Source of the DNA: a virus
Reading direction: 5' to 3' (one strand)
Virus record (IMG/VR): IMGVR_UViG_3300002350_000003
Location: 1-64,000 of that record
Length of the DNA: 64,000 nucleotides
Made by a program: the position numbers and the translations under genes. Every line of letters begins with the position of its first letter. The stretch's first letter is position 1. The notes beneath the pieces are model-generated. The model was not told the DNA's origin. It searched no databases and worked only from the letters and a program-made list of their open reading frames with translations. This document shows, one piece after another, positions 61,349 to 64,000 of this stretch.

Positions 61349-61372
61349 CCTTAGACAGATTGACTATCCATT

Positions 61373-61705
61373 TCACTCTTTAGAGTCTTGCCCTACAATT
61401 CCAGACGGGCCTAAAGAAATTTCATCTGCCATTACGCAGATAGAGTTCTTTTGATTCCCATCCTTATCTTGATAATCATCAATTTTTAGCTTCCCTTGAA
61501 CGCCAACCAATCTGCCCTTCTTTAGATGATCCTTTAATGCTTCAGCCATTTTTCCAAAACATAGGATATTTAAGAATAGAGTATCTTCATTGCGACGATC
61601 ATTCACGGCCATACGAAACTTTGCCATAGCAGTACCCTTTTGGGTTGTGCTTAATTCCGCATCCTTTGTTAATCTGCCACAACCTAACCATGTATTAATA
61701 TTCAT
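61373..61705 (-). CDS. ssb: Single-stranded DNA-binding protein (SSB)
   Basis: 110 residues: 'NTWLGCGRLTKDAEL', 'TAMAKFRMAVNDR', 'LFLNILCFGKMAEALKDHLKKGRLVGVQGKL' are the OB-fold strands of bacterial-type SSB, including the 'W/F..A......KG..v.v.G' segment. The acidic tip is short ('VGQDSKE'). Preceded by GGAGGT (strong). It protects single-stranded DNA at replication forks. A second SSB-like gene lies at 27366; copy divergence suggests different tasks. Confidence 0.9.
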   Translation of the reverse strand: MNINTWLGCGRLTKDAELSTTQKGTAMAKFRMAVNDRRNEDTLFLNILCFGKMAEALKDHLKKGRLVGVQGKLKIDDYQDKDGNQKNSICVMADEISLGPSGIVGQDSKE

Positions 61706-61709
61706 GCTA

Positions 61710-62027
61710 TCATACCTCCAATGCTGAACGAATTCTACCTCTTACTACCTGTGTATTGCCACGATTATAAGTGCCTAGTGTAGCACTGTATACGTTTCTA
61801 GCAATTGATCGCGGAATACCCAGAAGTCGAGCAGCGAACTCTGTATCTTCACGATTATTACGAAAAAATCCAAACCCAGACTTGTGTGCTAAAGCAGTAA
61901 TTGGATTTAATGTTACACCCTTGTAGTGACCACTTTGAATGGTGGCAACAACACGATTATGATTAATATCCCAATGATATGCATCAGCTAGGTTTGATAG
62001 TCTGTCAAAAAATTCAGTATAATTCAT
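61710..62027 (-). CDS. Hypothetical protein (105 aa)
   Basis: ATG 62027 has AAGGAG six bases upstream; the longer frame is rejected. Composition suggests a small basic alpha/beta protein with a helical C-terminus. 'ARLLGIPRSIARNVYSAT' might be a DNA-binding helix-turn-helix. No family identified. Co-transcribed with SSB. Confidence 0.5.
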   Translation of the reverse strand: MNYTEFFDRLSNLADAYHWDINHNRVVATIQSGHYKGVTLNPITALAHKSGFGFFRNNREDTEFAARLLGIPRSIARNVYSATLGTYNRGNTQVVRGRIRSALEV

Positions 62028-62028
62028 A

Positions 62029-62208
62029 TCAATCTCCTTCTTCATTGCTATTTAATTCTTCGAAAACTTGAACATCTTTAACGCCATTTTGCACATAAGC
62101 CTTTAGTTGCTCAATCTCATTTTGAATTAAAGCCTGCTGCTTTGTCAATTCTTCAATCCTTTGAGCAACATTTTGCAAATGTGCTTTTGCCATTTCTACA
62201 ACCGTCAT
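62029..62208 (-). CDS. Small coiled-coil protein (59 aa)
   Basis: ATG 62208 with AAGGAG eight bases ahead; the longer frame from 62268 has no ribosome site. The protein is a single long helix with heptad-type spacing ('NVAQRIEELTKQQALIQNEIEQL'). Its own promoter candidate lies in the gap before it. Function unknown. Confidence 0.55.
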   Translation of the reverse strand: MTVVEMAKAHLQNVAQRIEELTKQQALIQNEIEQLKAYVQNGVKDVQVFEELNSNEEGD

Positions 62209-62235
62209 ATCTTTTTCTCCTTGTTCTTTCACCTT

Positions 62236-62264
62236 GTTATACCCATTAGTACTGTCAAAAACAA
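62236..62264 (-). promoter_or_regulatory. Promoter candidate for the SSB mini-operon
   Basis: Minus strand: TTGTTT (62264-62259), 17-base spacer, TATAAC (62241-62236), followed by an AAGGAG site (62222-62217) and the ATG at 62208. Placed in a 56-base gap. The -35 is weak but the -10 fits. Confidence 0.45.
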
Positions 62265-62477
62265 TCATGGTTTTTGTTCATATGTCATATAATCTAAAAC
62301 TTGAAGATGAGTCCAATTAGGTTGATAATTGTCATCTGTTCCAAGTCTAGCAATATCTATATATTCACTTTCTAGCCTGACTACTAGTTCTGCAAGAAAT
62401 TCTAGCTTGTTTGAGTAAACACATTCCTCTATCATATCTAGAGTCTCTTTTACTGTGCGTTTATTATTAGTACTCAT
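62265..62477 (-). CDS. Small acidic protein (70 aa)
   Basis: ATG 62477 overlaps the dCMP deaminase stop (ATGA) with GGAG eight bases ahead; a longer frame is rejected. Helical, acidic, one Cys, with a Trp/His-containing C-terminus. No motif. Role unknown. Confidence 0.5.
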   Translation of the reverse strand: MSTNNKRTVKETLDMIEECVYSNKLEFLAELVVRLESEYIDIARLGTDDNYQPNWTHLQVLDYMTYEQKP

Positions 62478-62899
62478 GTTTGATACTCCACACATTCGAC
62501 ATCAGATTCATGAAATAATTCCCTTGATAATTCAAAGTCTTTTTCCCATCTATCTATTTTGTTTACGAATGAAACTATTCTGCTTATTCCTGACTGTATT
62601 ATTAAACCAGCACATCTTGGACATGGCATAAATGGGTAAGTATATAAAGTACATCCTTCTACAGATTTATTAGCAAATAAGATTGCATTTATCTCGCCGT
62701 GTACAATAATATTATACTTTGTATCTCTCTCTTTCAGTCTATCATTATCTTCTATATGTTTAGGAAAACCATTATATCCAACAGAGACTATTCTATTATT
62801 TTTATCAACTATGACAGCACCAACTTTAGTCGATGGATCTTTAGACCATCCAGAAATAAATTTAGCTAAATCAAGAAACCTATAATCCCATTTAGACAT
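62474..62899 (-). CDS. dCMP deaminase
   Basis: 141 residues from ATG 62899, sharing TAATG with the upstream stop. Zinc-ligand set H67-x-E69 ('VHGEINA') and P92-C93-x2-C96 ('MPCPRCA'), with 'SKDPSTKVGAVI' near the N-terminus as in phage T4 Cd. Converts dCMP to dUMP to feed dTMP synthesis. Together with dUTPase this gives two routes to dUMP. Confidence 0.9.
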   Translation of the reverse strand: MSKWDYRFLDLAKFISGWSKDPSTKVGAVIVDKNNRIVSVGYNGFPKHIEDNDRLKERDTKYNIIVHGEINAILFANKSVEGCTLYTYPFMPCPRCAGLIIQSGISRIVSFVNKIDRWEKDFELSRELFHESDVECVEYQT

Positions 62900-63465
62900 T
62901 ATAATTCCCAAACTATTTGATAGCCATCAAAAATAGGATCTATACCTATGTTCTTCATAAATTGTTTAACGTATTTACCTTTACCGTGTCCATTTTCAAA
63001 ATTGTCATCTACAGCAATTATAGTTCCGGCAGAACATGAAGGCCAAATACATAACAATTCCATAATATGGTGCATAGATGATGGGTGAGGATTGTTATGA
63101 TCAAAATCGTAAGAATCTAGATACAAAAGATCTACTGTTTTGTTTATTTCTCTCAACTGTTTATTCATATGAAATAAATAAGAAACTGAATCAGAACATA
63201 TAAGACTTATATTTTTAGTTATACTTTTTGCTAATTCTATATTATATGGATTTATATCTATTGAATAACATTGACCTTTATTGTCTTGAATAAACTTATC
63301 AAATATTACAGTTGACATTCCAGCACCGTAATCATTTACTTGTCTTACACAGCCAGTTTCTATAATCAACGGACTATCTTTTTTTGATAATTTGTCAATC
63401 ATCAATTGAAAAGATTCTTTGCGTAATCCATTATTGTTTATTATTTCTTGTAATTCCAGTTCCAT
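62899..63465 (-). CDS. Class I SAM-dependent methyltransferase-like protein
   Basis: 188 residues. 'LIIETGCVRQVNDYGAGMST' (residues 33-52) fits the SAM-binding loop of Methyltransf_24-type proteins (E-x-G-x7-G-x-S/T). 'YSIDINPYNI' (Asp of motif II) and 'DLLYLDSYDFD' (motif IV) follow at family spacing. Substrate unknown; related proteins methylate sugars or small molecules, and with the sugar genes nearby this is possible. AGGAG precedes the start. Overlaps the GMP reductase stop by one base. Confidence 0.75.
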   Translation of the reverse strand: MELELQEIINNNGLRKESFQLMIDKLSKKDSPLIIETGCVRQVNDYGAGMSTVIFDKFIQDNKGQCYSIDINPYNIELAKSITKNISLICSDSVSYLFHMNKQLREINKTVDLLYLDSYDFDHNNPHPSSMHHIMELLCIWPSCSAGTIIAVDDNFENGHGKGKYVKQFMKNIGIDPIFDGYQIVWEL

Positions 63466-64000
63466 TAAATGCTCCTATCAAAGTGTACCCTATTAACTTT
63501 AACAAATTCTGCACATTTTGGAAGGTCTTTTATACTATCTGCCCCAACATATGCACAAGCACTTCTGATACCACCCAATATATCATCAATGACATCTGAT
63601 ACCTCACCCTTATATTCTACCGTCTTAACGCGACCTTCACTGGCCCTATAATTTTTAATTCCACCATATTTTTCCTGTGCTGCATGGGAACTCATCCCAT
63701 AGAATGTTAAAACCCTACTACCGTTTATATGACTCCATTCTCCACTGCATTCCTCTGTACCAGCAATCATGCCTCCAAGCATAACAAAGTCTGCACCAGC
63801 AGCAAATGCTTTTACAACGTCTGCTGGAGTCCTACAGCCACCATCTGCACAAATTAGACCCAAGTGCTTGTGTTGTGCTTTTAATCCATGGGCAGCGTGA
63901 GAGCATTCATTAATTGCTGATAATTGAGGATATCCTACTCCAGCTTTTAGTCTTGTTGTACATGCTGATCCCGGCCCAATTCCAACCTTAACAATATCAA
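63465..64000 (-). CDS. guaC: GMP reductase / IMPDH-family enzyme (5' end outside window)
   Basis: The frame is open to the right window edge, so only the C-terminal about 178 residues are present. Catalytic Cys is in 'GIGPGSACTTR', followed by 'LKAGVGYPQLSAINECSHAAHG' and 'ADGGCRTPADVVKAFAAGADFVMLGG'. 'GYPQLSA' and the 'EC..AAHG' segment favour GMP reductase over IMPDH. Converts GMP to IMP with NADPH in purine metabolism. Why a phage keeps it is unclear. Confidence 0.85.
   Translation of the reverse strand, partial: DIVKVGIGPGSACTTRLKAGVGYPQLSAINECSHAAHGLKAQHKHLGLICADGGCRTPADVVKAFAAGADFVMLGGMIAGTEECSGEWSHINGSRVLTFYGMSSHAAQEKYGGIKNYRASEGRVKTVEYKGEVSDVIDDILGGIRSACAYVGADSIKDLPKCAEFVKVNRVHFDRSI

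Noticed and set aside
62253-62258. TTGACA as the -35 box of the SSB mini-operon
   Set aside because: It would leave only 11 bases to TATAAC, too short; TTGTTT further upstream gives a 17-base spacer.
1-64000. tRNA genes
   Set aside because: No cloverleaf-like sequence with TTC-loop and CCA-type acceptor pattern was noticed in the short gaps; no intergenic space is long enough to hold more than one. A dedicated tRNA search was not possible here.

Overview
This 64 kb window is a gene-dense, AT-rich piece of a large double-stranded DNA tailed-phage genome, probably jumbo-sized. The case rests on very large virion proteins, a nearly complete replication and nucleotide-metabolism set of its own, a phage sigma-like factor, many glycosyltransferases, and a likely lysis block. 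It has no ribosomal RNA, tRNA, CRISPR array or insertion sequence that I could see. The longest stretch without a gene is about 120 bases. Shine-Dalgarno sites (AGGAG type) and a few sigma70-like promoters point to a bacterial host. The host group cannot be fixed from the sequence.

Layout. Positions 1-16175 (plus strand) hold six virion-type genes. The first runs in from the left edge. Four of the six encode proteins of 600 to more than 1,600 residues, and one carries FG-GAP-like repeats. From 16206 to the right edge everything is on the minus strand, so the two arms converge on a hairpin at 16181-16198 whose T-tract serves the minus arm. Reading leftward from the right edge, the minus arm holds: GMP reductase, a methyltransferase, dCMP deaminase, small proteins and an SSB (61-64 kb); a deaminase-fold protein, a nucleoside deoxyribosyltransferase-like protein, a glycosyltransferase and a sigma-like factor (57.4-61.3 kb); a virion-like protein followed by a membrane PAS protein, a holin candidate and a papain-like peptidase (54.9-57.4 kb); two alternating pairs of tail-fibre and trypsin-like protease genes (49.3-54.7 kb); small membrane proteins and a lipoprotein (47.6-49.3 kb); class Ia ribonucleotide reductase with an HNH endonuclease gene between its subunits (43.9-47.6 kb); dUTPase, PhoH, small proteins, RecA-like recombinase, nuclease, DnaB-like helicase, DnaG-like primase, dNMP kinase, an HNH gene and a PD-(D/E)XK nuclease (33.5-43.9 kb); a GT2 glycosyltransferase, a basic-tailed protein and a DNA polymerase III alpha subunit split into two genes with a DnaQ-type exonuclease gene between them (27.7-33.5 kb); a second SSB-like protein and a ten-gene sugar-modification operon (18.3-27.7 kb); then a nuclease, an annealing-protein candidate, a zinc-ribbon protein and a small secreted protein (16.2-18.3 kb).

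How it fits together. The phage makes and cleans its dNTP pool (NrdAB, dUTPase, dCMP deaminase, dNMP kinase, GMP reductase). It copies DNA with its own helicase, primase and split Pol III alpha plus exonuclease, and recombines with a RecA-like protein and an annealing-protein candidate. Most minus-strand genes overlap by 1-50 nt or abut, so they are probably translated as long coupled operons. The most unusual parts are the fibre plus trypsin-like protease pairs, the split polymerase with the exonuclease between its halves, the membrane PAS protein next to the holin candidate, and the size of the glycosyltransferase set. Start sites were chosen from Shine-Dalgarno spacing and stop/start overlaps, so several differ from the longest possible reading frame.
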